Of a stretch of DNA of 64,000 nucleotides, positions 26,769 to 35,368 are shown in pieces. The notes beneath the pieces were generated by a model. It saw only the letters and a list, made by a program, of their open reading frames with translations, did not search any database and was not told where the DNA came from. Positions within the stretch are counted from its first letter, which is position 1, and each line of letters begins with the position of its first letter. This stretch comes from Bacteroidota bacterium (GTDB lineage Bacteria > Bacteroidota > Bacteroidia > Bacteroidales > Tenuifilaceae). The stretch spans positions 1 to 64,000 of the forward strand of contig JAKQKB010000072.1 in NCBI GenBank assembly GCA_029560875.1, written 5' to 3'. The translations under genes and the position numbers were made by a program.

Positions 26769-27573
26769 AGTCCACAGAGTTTAAATCGAAATTCCAGTTC
26801 TTTATGCGTTCCATTTCCTTGTAGTTTGTTAAATCTACATGAATTGGGACAACTGAAATATAACCATTATTTAATGCCCACTCATCGGTATCGGTCGACT
26901 CAGGCTCCTCGTTATGGAAATAGCCTGTTAGCCAGTAGTAATTTACTCCACGAGGGTCGGTACGCTTCTCAAACTCCTCACGCCAAGTTCCTTGGTTTTG
27001 ACGGGCTATCTTAATTCCCTTTATCTTATCGGCAGGCAATACAGGAATATTGACATTTAGGCAACATCCCTTCGACAAGCCATTCTTCAAAACATTCTGC
27101 ACCACGACCCTACCATACTTTACCGATGCAGTAAAATCAGGATTCTCCTCATAGTCGAGTAAAGAAAAGCCAATCGATGGTATATCGTACAAGCACCCCT
27201 CAATGGCAGCAGCCATAGTTCCGCTGTAAATAATACTTATTGATGAGTTTGAACCGTGATTTATTCCAGAAACAACCAAATCGGGTGGAGTAGTAAAAAT
27301 TTGGCTCATTGCCAACTTAACGCAATCAACAGGAGTTCCGTTTACGCTGTACATCTCAACATCATCGGTACGCTTACGGTGCTTCATCCTAAGCGGAGTT
27401 TTAATGGTAATTGCGTGCGACATACCCGAATTACCCTCCTCCGGAGCAACCACCACTATTCTACCGAAAGGTTTCACCATTTCAATTAGTGCCTCAATGC
27501 CTTTGGCCTTGTAACCATCGTCGTTCGAAACCAATATTACAGGCCTACGTTTCTCCCCTTTATCCTCAAACAT
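26749..27573 (-). CDS. surE: 5'/3'-nucleotidase SurE
   Basis: SurE removes phosphate from nucleoside monophosphates using a divalent metal. The 274-residue product has the N-terminal ILVSNDDGYKAKGIEALI (metal-binding Asp pair), VVAPEEGNSGMSHAIT, VNGTPVDCVKLAM and DLVVSGINHGSNSS, all family hallmarks. The ATG at 27573 (MFEDKGEKRRP) is preferred to a longer frame because the fold begins just after it. First gene of the surE-lpxB run; the 320-base spacer towards the divergent gene would hold both promoters. Confidence 0.94.
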   Translation of the reverse strand: MFEDKGEKRRPVILVSNDDGYKAKGIEALIEMVKPFGRIVVVAPEEGNSGMSHAITIKTPLRMKHRKRTDDVEMYSVNGTPVDCVKLAMSQIFTTPPDLVVSGINHGSNSSISIIYSGTMAAAIEGCLYDIPSIGFSLLDYEENPDFTASVKYGRVVVQNVLKNGLSKGCCLNVNIPVLPADKIKGIKIARQNQGTWREEFEKRTDPRGVNYYWLTGYFHNEEPESTDTDEWALNNGYISVVPIHVDLTNYKEMERIKNWNFDLNSVDYEPRKI

Positions 27574-27892
27574 TTTACCTCTATTAAATATGATAGTCTG
27601 CAAAGATATTATTTTTTGTTGATGTTGATTGGTGTGTGTGTTATTAGGTTATTGGTTATTGAGTTAATAAGTGTTTAATTAGGGAGGGTGACGAGTGAAA
27701 AATAAGTGACAGGTGACATTCCTTCTTTTACTTCCAACATCCAACTTCCATCTCCTAACTCTTTCTCTCTCATTCTCAAATTGACACATTGTCTTATGTC
27801 CAAGAACAACTTTTCTCATCTTGTTATTCTCCCTAAATTGCCATACGTTTGCAATCGATTTAGAAAAAGTAAACAATAAAATCAACAATATT
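27574..27892. other. Divergent spacer of 319 bases upstream of surE and the acyl-CoA synthetase
   Basis: It holds low-complexity text: a T/G-rich stretch (27610-27680), then GGTGACGAGTGA and AAGTGACAGGTGACATT (27687-27720), words that return at 30123-30182. C- and T-rich sequence follows. I see no gene and no promoter I can name; those for the two divergent genes must be here. Confidence 0.4.
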
Positions 27893-29950
27893 ATGATAAC
27901 TAAGCAACTTCTAGACCCAAAGAGTATTGTAGTGGTTGGTGGTTCCGACGATATCCAAAAACCCGGCGGTAAAGTGCTAAAAAACCTTATCGACCATAAC
28001 TTCAAGGGCGAACTATACGTTGTAAACCCAAAACTCGATAATGTTCAAGGAATTAAATCGTTCCGCGATGTTGCAGAATTGCCACAGGTTGATTTAGCCA
28101 TTCTGGCTATTGCTGCTAAGTTCTGTCCACAAACAGTGGAAGTTCTTGCAAAGCAAAAATCCACCAAAGCATTCATCATCCTTTCGGCTGGGTTCCACGA
28201 AGAGAGTGAGGAAGGTGCTAAGTTAGAGCAACAAATTGTTGATACAATCAACCAAACAGGCGGATGCCTTATTGGCCCCAACTGTATTGGAATGATGAAC
28301 ACCAACTATGCTGGCGTATTCACCACTCCAGTTCCAAAGTTCGACCCAAAAGGTGTTGACTTTGTTTCGGGTTCAGGTGCTACAGCCGTGTTCATTATGG
28401 AATCGGGAATGCCCAAAGGTTTAACCTTTAACAGCGTTTACTCCGTTGGAAACAGCGCACAAATGGGTGTTGAGGAAATCTTGGAGTACCTAGATGAATC
28501 GTTCGACCCAAAAACCAGCTCAAGAGTTAAATTACTATATGTTGAGAGCGTAAATCAACCTCAAAAGTTACTAAAACACTCATCATCGTTAATTCGTAAA
28601 GGATGTAGAATTGCAGCAGTAAAAGCAGGAAGTTCATCGGCTGGAAGCCGTGCAGCATCGAGCCACACAGGTGCTTTGGCAAGTAGCGATGTTGCTGTTG
28701 ATGCGCTATTCCGCAAAGCGGGCATTGTTCGTTGCTCTGGAAGAGATGAACTTACCACTGTGGCATCGATATTTATGCACCCAGAACTACAGGGAAAAAA
28801 CATTGCAGTTATTACTCACGCTGGTGGACCAGCGGTTATGCTAACCGACTCATTATCGAACAACGGCTTGGAGGTTCCAGCAATTGAAGGTCCAAAAGCA
28901 AAAGAACTACTTACAAGACTTTTTGCAGGTTCATCGGTTGCAAACCCAATCGATTTCTTGGCAACAGGTACTGCCGAGCAATTAGGATTTATTATTGATG
29001 CGTGCGAAAAGGATTTCGACCATATCGATGCAATGGCTGTAATATTCGGTAGCCCAGGATTATTCCCTGTTTACGATGTTTACGATTTGCTCGACCAAAA
29101 GATGAGGGAATGCCGCAAACCAATATTCCCAATCCTACCTTCAATTATCAACGTGAAGGATGAAATAGACCACTTCATTGCTAAGGGTCGCATCAACTTC
29201 CCCGATGAGGTTACATTCGGAAATGCTCTATCAAAAATATACCACACCCCAAAACCAGCACCCGAAAAGCCAGTTTTACCCAAAGTTGACGAGGCTAAAA
29301 TTCGCAAGGTGATTGATAATGCAACAAACGGCTACCTTCAACCTGAGCAAGTTCAGGATTTGCTTGATGCTGCAGGCATTCACCGCGCTGGCGAAGCCAT
29401 TGTAACAACCCAAACCGATGCCATTGAATCGGCAAAGAAACTTGGATTCCCCGTTGTAATGAAGGTTGTTGGCCCTGTCCACAAATCTGATGTTGGTGGT
29501 GTTTCGCTCAACGTAAAGGACGAAAAGACTGTTGCCAGCGAATTCGACAGAATGATTAAGATTAAGGAAACCACAGCAATCCTAATCCAACCAATGCTTA
29601 AAGGTGTTGAACTATTTGTTGGTGCTAAACGCGAGGATAAGTTCGGACATATGGTTCTTTGCGGTTTAGGTGGCATATTCATTGAAGTTCTAAAAGATGT
29701 AAAAGCAGGCATTGCTCCAATAGATACAAACGAGGCACAAAGTATGATTCGTGGTTTGAAGAGCTACGGCATTATTAAAGGTGCACGTGGACAAGAGCCA
29801 GTAAACGAGGAAATGTTCTCCGAAATGGTAAGCCGTGTTTCTGCGCTTGTTACAGTTGCACCAGAAATCTTCGAAATGGACCTTAACCCACTATTAGGCT
29901 CAAAAGATAAGGTTGTCGCTGTTGATGCACGTATCAGAATTGAGAAATAA
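27893..29950 (+). CDS. ADP-forming acetyl/acyl-CoA synthetase, fused alpha-beta chain
   Basis: The 685-residue product has a CoA-binding Rossmann domain (ILDPKS-like start, KSIVVVGGSDD), a succinyl-CoA ligase-like domain with the phospho-histidine segment SHTGALASSD, and a C-terminal ATP-grasp half (about 465-680; KLGFPVVMKVVGPVHKSDVG). This is the order of fused ACD enzymes, which make ATP from acetyl-CoA (or other acyl-CoA), ADP and Pi. The ATG at 27893 gives the typical start. It fits the oxidoreductase genes downstream, whose acyl-CoA products it could use. Confidence 0.9.
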   Translation: MITKQLLDPKSIVVVGGSDDIQKPGGKVLKNLIDHNFKGELYVVNPKLDNVQGIKSFRDVAELPQVDLAILAIAAKFCPQTVEVLAKQKSTKAFIILSAGFHEESEEGAKLEQQIVDTINQTGGCLIGPNCIGMMNTNYAGVFTTPVPKFDPKGVDFVSGSGATAVFIMESGMPKGLTFNSVYSVGNSAQMGVEEILEYLDESFDPKTSSRVKLLYVESVNQPQKLLKHSSSLIRKGCRIAAVKAGSSSAGSRAASSHTGALASSDVAVDALFRKAGIVRCSGRDELTTVASIFMHPELQGKNIAVITHAGGPAVMLTDSLSNNGLEVPAIEGPKAKELLTRLFAGSSVANPIDFLATGTAEQLGFIIDACEKDFDHIDAMAVIFGSPGLFPVYDVYDLLDQKMRECRKPIFPILPSIINVKDEIDHFIAKGRINFPDEVTFGNALSKIYHTPKPAPEKPVLPKVDEAKIRKVIDNATNGYLQPEQVQDLLDAAGIHRAGEAIVTTQTDAIESAKKLGFPVVMKVVGPVHKSDVGGVSLNVKDEKTVASEFDRMIKIKETTAILIQPMLKGVELFVGAKREDKFGHMVLCGLGGIFIEVLKDVKAGIAPIDTNEAQSMIRGLKSYGIIKGARGQEPVNEEMFSEMVSRVSALVTVAPEIFEMDLNPLLGSKDKVVAVDARIRIEK

Positions 29951-29968
29951 CAAATTAAACGCAACGAT

Positions 29969-30118
29969 ATGTCAATCAAGGATAGATGGAAAAATATGAC
30001 AACCAATGAGAAACTCCTAATTGGGCTTGTAATTATACTTATTATTATGGTTGCCACCAGATGGGATAAGATTGCAAAGCAAGCCGCCGAAGGATTTAAT
30101 AGGTATTTTGGTCAATAA
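29969..30118 (+). CDS. 49-residue membrane protein following the acyl-CoA synthetase
   Basis: A short frame begins 18 bases after the synthetase stop codon: MSIKDRWKNMTTNEKLLIGL, then a hydrophobic stretch VIILIIMVA (about 21-30), then a charged tail ending RYFGQ. The single helix and the polar flanks suggest a small inner-membrane protein. The spacing suggests co-transcription with the synthetase. It has no motif, and I assign no function; it is real-looking because of the sensible codon use and helix, but homologues were not searched. Confidence 0.6.
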   Translation: MSIKDRWKNMTTNEKLLIGLVIILIIMVATRWDKIAKQAAEGFNRYFGQ

Positions 30119-30191
30119 TTATAGTGACAGATGACGAGTGACTGGTTACAAAAGTCACTCGAAACTTTGTCACTTGTCACTCAAAAAAAAT

Positions 30192-30887
30192 ATGAAACGT
30201 AACGACATTATAGTAATAGCCGCAACAGCACTTGTGCTTCTGCCTTTTTTTGTATCAGAAACCGTGTACAACTTTTACGTTGACTACAACGCAAGCCACG
30301 GAATGATAATGAGTTTCTTCAAGTTTGCAATTTTAGCAACATTTGGCGAAGCCATTGGATTAAGAATACGCACAGGAAATTACAACCAGAAAGGATTTGG
30401 GCTAATTCCCCGCGCTATTGTTTGGGGGTTTTTAGGCTTAACCATTAAGTTGGCTTTTGTGCTCTTTGCAACAGGAGTGCCTGTATTCCTAGCATATATG
30501 GGTGTTGAGAATGCTCCTTCGGTTATGAAAGAGTCACTTTCGTTATCGAAAGTGCTAGTTGCATTCTCCATCAGCGCTGCAATGAACATTATTTATGCGC
30601 CTATAATGATGACTTTACATAAGGTTACAGATACTCACATTGTAAATAATGGTGGAACAATTCTAGGATTGTTTAAACCAATTAAGTTTGGCGAAATATT
30701 ATCGACTATTAACTGGAAGGTGCAGTGGAGTTTTGTTTTTGCCAAAACAATTCCATTTTTCTGGATACCAGCACACACCCTAACATTCCTTCTTCCTGCC
30801 GATTTTCAGGTGCTTTTCGCTGCAGTTTTAGGAATTGCTCTAGGTGTTTTACTTGCAATTGCAAGCCTTAAAGGTAGCGGGAAGTAA
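30192..30887 (+). CDS. Membrane protein, Mpv17-like
   Basis: The 231-residue product has about five hydrophobic segments (9-30, 42-60, 78-105, 120-140 and 192-228). The C-terminal part, NWKVQWSFVFAKTIPFFWIP and AHTLTFLLPADFQVLFA, resembles the WNYW...IP...NF..VP pattern of Mpv17/PMP22-type proteins. The ATG at 30192 is chosen because the codons before it are in a repeat-like spacer. Role unknown; it lies between the synthetase operon and the flavodoxin gene. Confidence 0.6.
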   Translation: MKRNDIIVIAATALVLLPFFVSETVYNFYVDYNASHGMIMSFFKFAILATFGEAIGLRIRTGNYNQKGFGLIPRAIVWGFLGLTIKLAFVLFATGVPVFLAYMGVENAPSVMKESLSLSKVLVAFSISAAMNIIYAPIMMTLHKVTDTHIVNNGGTILGLFKPIKFGEILSTINWKVQWSFVFAKTIPFFWIPAHTLTFLLPADFQVLFAAVLGIALGVLLAIASLKGSGK

Positions 30888-30981
30888 TTTAAATATTGTT
30901 TGTTTCGCCCCAATTGTTTATTTTTAAGCAAAACAAGATTACCATTAAAACTGTTAGTAAAATAAACTAAAGACAAACGAT

Positions 30982-31503
30982 ATGAGAAAAATTGGAATTT
31001 TCTACGGTCCTATTGGTGGTACCACCGAAAAAGTTGCCAAACAAATAAAAGAAACCTTTGGCAATGCAAATGTCGATATTTACCCAATAAGAGATAGCAC
31101 TGCTGCCATGGTAAACCTATACGATATTGTTATTTTTGGCTGTTCAACTCTTGGTTCTGAAACATGGGATGGAGAACAAGCAAAGAATGGCTGGAATAAC
31201 TTCCGTCCCGAAATAGAAAAAATTGATGTAAACGGAAAAGTGTTTGCATTCTTTGGCACTGGCGACCATATTACCTACGCCCGCAACTTTGTTGATGCTA
31301 TGGGCATACTCGCAAAAATGCTTATTGCAAAAGGCGCGCAAGTAGCAGGGAAATGCAACACCGAGGATTATGAATTTATTGAATCCGAAGCGGTTATCGA
31401 TGGTAAATTTATTGGATTACCAATTGATAACGATTTTGAATCCGAAAAAACAAAAACCCGAATTGAGAACTGGGTAAAAGAACTTAAAAGTAAACTACTG
31501 TAA
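30982..31503 (+). CDS. fldA: Flavodoxin
   Basis: A 173-residue long-chain flavodoxin: the FMN phosphate loop is FYGPIGGTTEKVAKQI (about 7-22), the isoalloxazine loops hold IFGCSTLGSETWDGE (about 51-65) and FFGTGDHITYARNF (about 91-104). Flavodoxins carry one or two electrons and can replace ferredoxin when iron is short. It lies just before the 2-oxoacid:ferredoxin oxidoreductase genes, which could reduce it. Its own terminator follows at 31522-31549. Confidence 0.92.
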   Translation: MRKIGIFYGPIGGTTEKVAKQIKETFGNANVDIYPIRDSTAAMVNLYDIVIFGCSTLGSETWDGEQAKNGWNNFRPEIEKIDVNGKVFAFFGTGDHITYARNFVDAMGILAKMLIAKGAQVAGKCNTEDYEFIESEAVIDGKFIGLPIDNDFESEKTKTRIENWVKELKSKLL

Positions 31504-31521
31504 TTATTATAAATCCACTTG

Positions 31522-31549
31522 AAAAGCCAGATTCAGTCTGGCTTTTTTC
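31522..31549 (+). terminator. Intrinsic terminator after the flavodoxin gene
   Basis: The stem AAAGCCAGA / TCTGGCTTT around a short loop is followed by a T-run, 19 bases past the flavodoxin stop codon. Confidence 0.88.
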
Positions 31550-31676
31550 ATTCCTTAAAACTCATTATACGGACAATTAAATCAGCACAAAATACCAATC
31601 GGTCAAATCTGCAGTTACATTTTATAATCATTTTAAACAGTTTTTACATTTTAAAATAATATTTTTATGTAAATTG

Positions 31677-31691
31677 GTTACAAATTGTAAC
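31677..31691. promoter_or_regulatory. Perfect palindrome GTTACAAATTGTAAC, possible operator
   Basis: GTTACAA and TTGTAAC flank one central A. It lies 152 bases before the aminotransferase start codon. It is not a Rex site (which reads TGTTA...TAACA). A dimeric regulator, for instance of the Crp/Fnr class or another family, could bind it; this is inferred only from the symmetry and place. Confidence 0.4.
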
Positions 31692-31842
31692 ATATTTAAA
31701 CCAAAAATCATATAATTTATCGAAAAATATTAGTAAACTTGTACTTCCTATTAGGGAGGTATTTGTAAGTTTAAACTGGAGATACTGGATTGAATATCAA
31801 ATTATTGTGAATATTAATAGTTTAATAAAAACTAAGTTTACT

Positions 31843-33162
31843 ATGAATAACACACCAATTCCATACGATATTGTTAAGGCTAAAATTGAAGAATCGAAAC
31901 TTTCTAAGGTTGGAAAGGCATCAATTCGTGAAGTTGTAAGCCTAGTTAACAAAATTGAAGCGACTAGCGGGCAAAAGTTCATTAGAATGGAAATGGGTGT
32001 TCCAGGCATTGAACCTGCCGAAATTGGAATTAATGCCGAGATAGAGGCTCTTAAAAGAGGCGTTGCATCAAAGTACCCAATGATTGATGGTGTTCCTGAA
32101 CTTAAAAAGGAAATATCGCGCTTTGTAAAAAACTTTATGAATATTGATGTTGAGGAGAAATGCTGTATTCCTACCGTTGGTTCAATGCAAGGTGGTATGG
32201 CATCTTTTCTATTGACAAATCGCTGCAATGCACAAAAGGACACAGTACTTTTCATAGACCCAGGCTTTCCCGTTCAAAAACAGCAACTACGCGTACTTGG
32301 AATGAACTACGAAACGTTTGATGTTTACAACTATCGTGGCGAGAAACTACGCGAAAAACTTGAATCGTACCTTAAGAAAGGAAATATATCCACCATACTA
32401 TACTCAAACCCAAATAACCCTTCGTGGATTTGCTTCACCGATAACGAACTAAAAATCATTGGTGAACTAGCCACTGCATATGATGTAATTGTAATTGAGG
32501 ATTTGGCCTACTTTGCAATGGATTTCCGCAAGGATTTATCCAAACCAGGCGTTCCTCCTTATCAACCAACTGTCGCAAACTTTACAAAAAATTGGTTATT
32601 GCTAATATCCAGTTCAAAAGCATTTTCGTATGCTGGACAACGAATTGGCTGTTTAGTAATCAGCAACGACCTTTATTCTCGTCGTTTCCCTGATTTGAAA
32701 CGTTTTTTCAGCTCCGATGAGTTTGGCTACGCAATGATTTATGGTGCTGTTTACTCGCTTTCATCGGGAGTTTGCCACTCTGTACAGTACGGTTTAGCAG
32801 CAATGCTTAAAGCAGCCAACGATGGCACTTTCAACTTTGTTGAGGCTGTAAGAGAGTACGGCGAAAAAGCTAAGACAATGAAGAAACTATTTACCGATAA
32901 CGGTTTCAAAATAGTTTACGATATGGATGAGGATAAACCTCTAGCAGATGGTTTCTACTTCACCATTTCGTACCCCGGTTTCACTGGCGAAGATTTAATT
33001 GAGGAACTACTATACTATGGTGTAAGTGCAATATCGCTGGCCATTACAGGTAGTGAGCGTACCGAGGGATTACGTGCTTGCGTATCGCAGGTAAGCAAAA
33101 ACCAGTTCTCCGACTTAGAGTTTAGGTTAAAGAAATTCAACGAGAATCATCCAATTAAGTAA
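31843..33162 (+). CDS. Class I/II aminotransferase linked to 2-oxoacid oxidation
   Basis: The 439-residue PLP enzyme shows SKYPMIDGVPELKKEISRFV, SNPNNPSWICFTDNELKI (about 193-210), IEDLAYFAMD and the PLP-lysine segment ISSSKAFSYAGQRIG. The Asp-Leu pair and PNNP fit class I/II. First gene before four oxidoreductase genes, with gaps of about 40 bases, so it probably feeds them 2-oxo acids by transaminating amino acids. Start at 31843 (MNNTPIPYDIVKA). The substrate amino acid (branched-chain, glutamate or other) is not clear. Confidence 0.85.
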   Translation: MNNTPIPYDIVKAKIEESKLSKVGKASIREVVSLVNKIEATSGQKFIRMEMGVPGIEPAEIGINAEIEALKRGVASKYPMIDGVPELKKEISRFVKNFMNIDVEEKCCIPTVGSMQGGMASFLLTNRCNAQKDTVLFIDPGFPVQKQQLRVLGMNYETFDVYNYRGEKLREKLESYLKKGNISTILYSNPNNPSWICFTDNELKIIGELATAYDVIVIEDLAYFAMDFRKDLSKPGVPPYQPTVANFTKNWLLLISSSKAFSYAGQRIGCLVISNDLYSRRFPDLKRFFSSDEFGYAMIYGAVYSLSSGVCHSVQYGLAAMLKAANDGTFNFVEAVREYGEKAKTMKKLFTDNGFKIVYDMDEDKPLADGFYFTISYPGFTGEDLIEELLYYGVSAISLAITGSERTEGLRACVSQVSKNQFSDLEFRLKKFNENHPIK

Positions 33163-33208
33163 ATCAAAGTAATCAAAATAAACTAATCATTTTTTAAACA
33201 TAAATATT

Positions 33209-33445
33209 ATGGCAAAAGTAAGAGGAGCAATTGTAGTTGACATAGAAAAATGTAAAGGTTGCGGCCTTTGCGTTGTTGCTTGTCCCTCAAAAGTAATTGA
33301 CTTGGCTAAAGAGGTGAATGGCAAAGGTTACAACTACGCCTATATGTCGAACCCTGAGGCTTGTATTGGCTGTGCAAACTGTGCAATGGTTTGTCCCGAT
33401 ACAGTTATTTCGGTTTACAAAGTGAAAACTGAGGCTAACGCCTAA
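33209..33445 (+). CDS. 2-oxoacid:ferredoxin oxidoreductase delta subunit (two [4Fe-4S])
   Basis: The 78-residue ferredoxin has two CxxCxxCxxxC motifs, CKGCGLCVVACP and CIGCANCAMVCP, the classic 8Fe pattern. Small subunits of this kind (KorD/VorD) pass electrons from the TPP subunit to an external ferredoxin. It begins the four-subunit set (ferredoxin, alpha, beta, gamma), in the order usual for KOR/VOR complexes of Bacteroidota. The reaction is 2-oxoacid + CoA + ferredoxin(ox) to acyl-CoA + CO2 + ferredoxin(red). Confidence 0.92.
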   Translation: MAKVRGAIVVDIEKCKGCGLCVVACPSKVIDLAKEVNGKGYNYAYMSNPEACIGCANCAMVCPDTVISVYKVKTEANA

Positions 33446-33485
33446 CACAAAGAATTAAATATTTGAAAATATTAATTACAAGACA

Positions 33486-34571
33486 ATGGCAGAACTTAAA
33501 TTAATGAAGGGTAATGAAGCTATAGCCGAAGCCGCAATTCGTTGTGGTTGCGATGGTTATTTTGGCTACCCCATTACCCCTCAATCTGAAGTAATGGAAA
33601 CCCTTATGGCTCGCAAGCCTTGGGAGGAAACAGGAATGGTTGTTCTACAGGCGGAGAGTGAAGTTGCCGCTATTAATATGGTTTACGGTGGTGCTGGTTG
33701 CGGTAAAAAAGTAATGACATCATCGTCGAGCCCAGGTGTTAGCTTAAAGCAAGAGGGTATAACCTACATTGCTGGTGCTGAACTACCTTGCTTGGTTGTT
33801 AACGTGGTTCGTGGAGGCCCCGGTTTGGGAACTATCCAACCTGCACAAAGTGACTATTTCCAGGCAACAAAAGGTGGTGGGCATGGCGATTACAGATTAA
33901 TCGTACTTGCTCCTGCATCGGTACAGGAAATGTACGATTTTGTTGAACTAGGTTTTGACCTTGCGTTCAAGTACAGAAATCCTGTTCAAATCCAATCCGA
34001 CGGAGTTATTGGTCAGATGATGGAAAAAGTAACTGTAGGTGACTTTAAACCTAGACTAACCAACGAGGAAGTTATTAAACGTTATGGAAGTTGGGCTACC
34101 ACTGGTAAACCAGCTAGCCGTGAACGTAACATAATCACTTCGCTTGATTTAGATGCTTACCGTCAGGAGCAATTCAACCTTAAACTTCAAAGGAAATACA
34201 AAGAAATTGAGGAGAAAGAGGTTCGCTTTGAGAAAATTGCTTGCGACGATGCAGATTATCTGCTCGTTGCTTACGGTTCATCGAGCCGTATTTGCCAAAA
34301 AGCAATTGAAATTGCCCGCGAAAAAGGTATCAAGGTTGGATTACTACGCCCTATTACCCTTTTCCCTTACCCAACCAAAGCAATCCAAGCTATGCTTGGT
34401 CAGGTAAAAGGTATCCTTGCAGTTGAAATGAGCGCTGGTCAAATGGTTGAAGACGTTCGTTTGGCAGTTGAGGGTAAAGTGAAAGTTCAACATTACGGAC
34501 GTATGGGTGGTGTTATACCTACTCCAAACGAGGTAGTTAAGGCATTAGAAGAACAAATAATTAAAGGCTAA
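33486..34571 (+). CDS. 2-oxoacid:ferredoxin oxidoreductase alpha subunit (VorB/KorA type)
   Basis: The 361-residue subunit has MKGNEAIAEAAIRCGCDGYF, GYPITPQSEVME, the long TSSSSPGVSLKQEGITYIAG and VNVVRGGPGLGTIQPAQSDY, all typical for the pyrimidine-binding domain of alpha subunits of 2-oxoglutarate or 2-oxoisovalerate oxidoreductases. The C-terminal half contains YGSSSRICQKAIEIAR. It lies 40 bases after the ferredoxin subunit and 5 bases before the beta subunit. Whether the enzyme prefers 2-oxoglutarate or branched-chain acids cannot be judged from sequence by eye. Confidence 0.9.
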   Translation: MAELKLMKGNEAIAEAAIRCGCDGYFGYPITPQSEVMETLMARKPWEETGMVVLQAESEVAAINMVYGGAGCGKKVMTSSSSPGVSLKQEGITYIAGAELPCLVVNVVRGGPGLGTIQPAQSDYFQATKGGGHGDYRLIVLAPASVQEMYDFVELGFDLAFKYRNPVQIQSDGVIGQMMEKVTVGDFKPRLTNEEVIKRYGSWATTGKPASRERNIITSLDLDAYRQEQFNLKLQRKYKEIEEKEVRFEKIACDDADYLLVAYGSSSRICQKAIEIAREKGIKVGLLRPITLFPYPTKAIQAMLGQVKGILAVEMSAGQMVEDVRLAVEGKVKVQHYGRMGGVIPTPNEVVKALEEQIIKG

Positions 34572-34576
34572 GCTCA

Positions 34577-35338
34577 ATGGATATCAAAGATATAATTAAA
34601 GAGGAAAACCTTGTTTACTCCAAAACAAAGGTTTTAACCGACAACATTATGCACTACTGCCCTGGCTGTACCCATGGTGTTGTTCATAAGATTCTAGCAG
34701 AAGTTATCGACGAACTAAATATTCAGGAAAAAACCATTGGTGTTACTCCTGTAGGTTGCGCGGTACTTGCATACAACTATTTACACATCGATTGGCAAGA
34801 GGCTGCTCACGGTAGAGCTCCTGCTGTTGCCACAGCAATCAACCGCTTATATCCCGAAAAGTATGTTTTCACATATCAGGGCGATGGCGACTTAGCATCT
34901 ATTGGTGCTGCAGAGATTATCCATGCATGCAACCGTGGTGAGAAAATGATGGTTATTTTCATCAACAACGGTATTTACGGTATGACTGGTGGTCAAATGG
35001 CTCCAACAACACTTGAAGGTATGCCAACTGCAACATCGCCTTACGGACGTGATGTGAAAATGACTGGTCAGCCACTGAAAATTACCGAGCTAATTGCTCA
35101 ACTACCAGGCACTTGCTATGTTACACGCCAAGCAGCGCATACACCTGCGGCAGTTCGTAAGCTGAAAAAGGCTATTACAAAAGCATTGGAGAATACTGGA
35201 AAGAAGAAAGGAACTTCGTTCATCGAGGTTGTATCAACCTGTAACTCTGGTTGGAAACTATCTCCAGTTAAATCGAACGAGTGGATGGTTGAACATATGT
35301 TCCCATACTACCCACTTGGCGATATGAAAGATGAATAG
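34577..35338 (+). CDS. 2-oxoacid:ferredoxin oxidoreductase beta subunit (TPP-binding)
   Basis: The 253-residue subunit carries the TPP/Mg2+ motif GDGDLASIGAAEIIHACNRG (about 100-119) ending NNGIYGMTGGQMAPTT, and an N-terminal HYCPGCTHG cysteine segment that can hold an iron-sulfur cluster in related enzymes. This is the catalytic partner of the alpha subunit upstream. Tight spacing (5 bases) supports one operon. Confidence 0.92.
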   Translation: MDIKDIIKEENLVYSKTKVLTDNIMHYCPGCTHGVVHKILAEVIDELNIQEKTIGVTPVGCAVLAYNYLHIDWQEAAHGRAPAVATAINRLYPEKYVFTYQGDGDLASIGAAEIIHACNRGEKMMVIFINNGIYGMTGGQMAPTTLEGMPTATSPYGRDVKMTGQPLKITELIAQLPGTCYVTRQAAHTPAAVRKLKKAITKALENTGKKKGTSFIEVVSTCNSGWKLSPVKSNEWMVEHMFPYYPLGDMKDE

Positions 35339-35368
35339 GATTATTAACTATTAAAATCCAAAAAGAAA

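Larger units (their letters stand above)
31504..31842. other. 339-base intergenic region before the aminotransferase-oxidoreductase operon
   Basis: Apart from the terminator at 31522-31549, it contains a perfect 15-base palindrome at 31677-31691 and long A+T-rich stretches. The promoter for the downstream five-gene unit should be here; I cannot place it with certainty. A GGGAGG sequence at 31754 is not next to a start codon. Confidence 0.45.

Noticed and set aside
31797-32255. 152-residue antisense frame across the aminotransferase start
   Set aside because: It covers the PLP aminotransferase N-terminus on the other strand and shows no domain or start context.
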